Shown here: piece after piece, positions 63,785 through 64,000 of the stretch
How the letters are laid out: every line of letters begins with the position of its first letter
Numbering within the stretch: position 1 is the first letter of the stretch
Assembly: GCA_003049485.1 (NCBI GenBank)
Contig: PYST01000156.1
Coordinates: forward strand, 26,738 to 90,737
From: Ophioceras dolichostomum
Taxonomy: Eukaryota > Ascomycota > Sordariomycetes > Magnaporthales > Ophioceraceae
Direction of reading: 5' to 3'
DNA: 64,000 bases
Notes under the pieces: generated by a model
What the model was told of the DNA's origin: nothing
What the model saw: the letters and a program-made list of their open reading frames with translations, nothing else
The model's database searches: none
Position numbers and translations under genes: made by a program

Positions 63785-63954
63785 TCAATGCAGCATGGGC
63801 CTCTGGGGGCCATCCAACAGCAGTGGATCTTCCCCCTCCACGATGAGGGACCCTATGACGATCCCAGAGACAAATCTCTCGTCTTCACCTTCAACGTCCT
63901 CGGGGTTTCGCAGTTTGGGACAAATCCTGACCAGCGTGTCGTGTAGCTGCACCA
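63785..63954 (-). CDS. possible terminal exon of a gene entering from the right (partial)
   Basis: On the minus strand a T/C-rich stretch (CTTTTCTCTCTTTTTCTTCGT) ends in GCTGCAG at 63955. An open frame of 56 codons to TGA at 63787-63785 follows, reading VVQLHDTLVRICPKLRNPED and GIVIGSLIVEGEDPLLLDGP. The acceptor context and acidic, hydrophobic-patterned product look like a real last exon, but I do not recognise the family. The opposite strand is also open over the same bases (63788-63946, 52 residues from MQHGPLGAIQQQ), so the strand is uncertain. Confidence 0.35.
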
Positions 63955-64000
63955 CTGCAGCAACGAAGAAAAAGAGAGAAAAGACAGAGTTGGAATATGC

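Noticed and set aside
1..64000. tRNA, dispersed 5S rRNA genes, CRISPR arrays, insertion sequences or secondary-metabolite clusters
   Set aside because: By eye I found no cloverleaf with a matching B-box, no 5S-like sequence, no spaced direct repeats and no transposase or PKS/NRPS signatures. A covariance-model scan would be needed to exclude small RNAs.

Overview
This window looks like nuclear chromosomal DNA of a filamentous ascomycete (Pezizomycotina, most likely a Sordariomycete). The evidence is GC-rich coding sequence, short introns (mostly 50-130 bp) with GTRNGY donors and CTRAY/TACTAAC-type branch sites, ascomycete-type orthologues, and large intergenic spaces with pyrimidine-rich leaders. 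I see no transposon, virus, CRISPR array, tRNA or rRNA gene. All gene models were built by hand by joining open frames at splice sites so that phases match and totals divide by three. Family names rest on recognised motifs, not on database searches.

Layout, left to right: the 3' end of a CorA-like transporter gene (+); DNA ligase I (-); pyruvate dehydrogenase E1 alpha (-); a Cdc4/Fbw7-type F-box WD40 protein (-), followed by about 4 kb without a recognisable gene; an ATX2/ZIP9-like metal transporter (-); histone acetyltransferase HAT1 (+); pyrroline-5-carboxylate reductase (-); CTDK-I gamma subunit (+); mitochondrial ribosomal protein bL12m (-); midasin (+), an open frame of nearly 16 kb that fills a quarter of the window; a Yta7/Abo1-type AAA-bromodomain ATPase (-); RNA polymerase I subunit A49 (-); the 25-residue ribosomal protein eL41 (-); glutathione S-transferase kappa (-) divergent from a short-chain dehydrogenase (+); SWC5 (-) divergent from WDR70 (+); the LIM-RhoGAP LRG1 (-); and a possible terminal exon at the right edge.

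Most genes are housekeeping. Two themes recur: ribosome production (midasin, A49, eL41, bL12m) and chromatin or S-phase work (ligase I, HAT1, Yta7-like, SWC5, WDR70, CTK3). ACGCG/ACGCGT elements upstream of LIG1 and HAT1 fit G1/S control.

The least expected observations are four. (1) A luminal loop of the ATX2-like transporter contains two peptide units that share a PFLRIG core and are bounded by Lys-Arg sites, like a Kex2-processed repeat precursor. (2) The divergent GST-kappa and SDR genes both end in peroxisomal targeting tripeptides (SKL and AKL). (3) Palindromic TACCTAGGTA-type clusters lie directly downstream of several stop codons. (4) A stop-free 81-nt intron-like segment lies inside the MIDAS domain of midasin. 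No clearly new multi-gene system was found.
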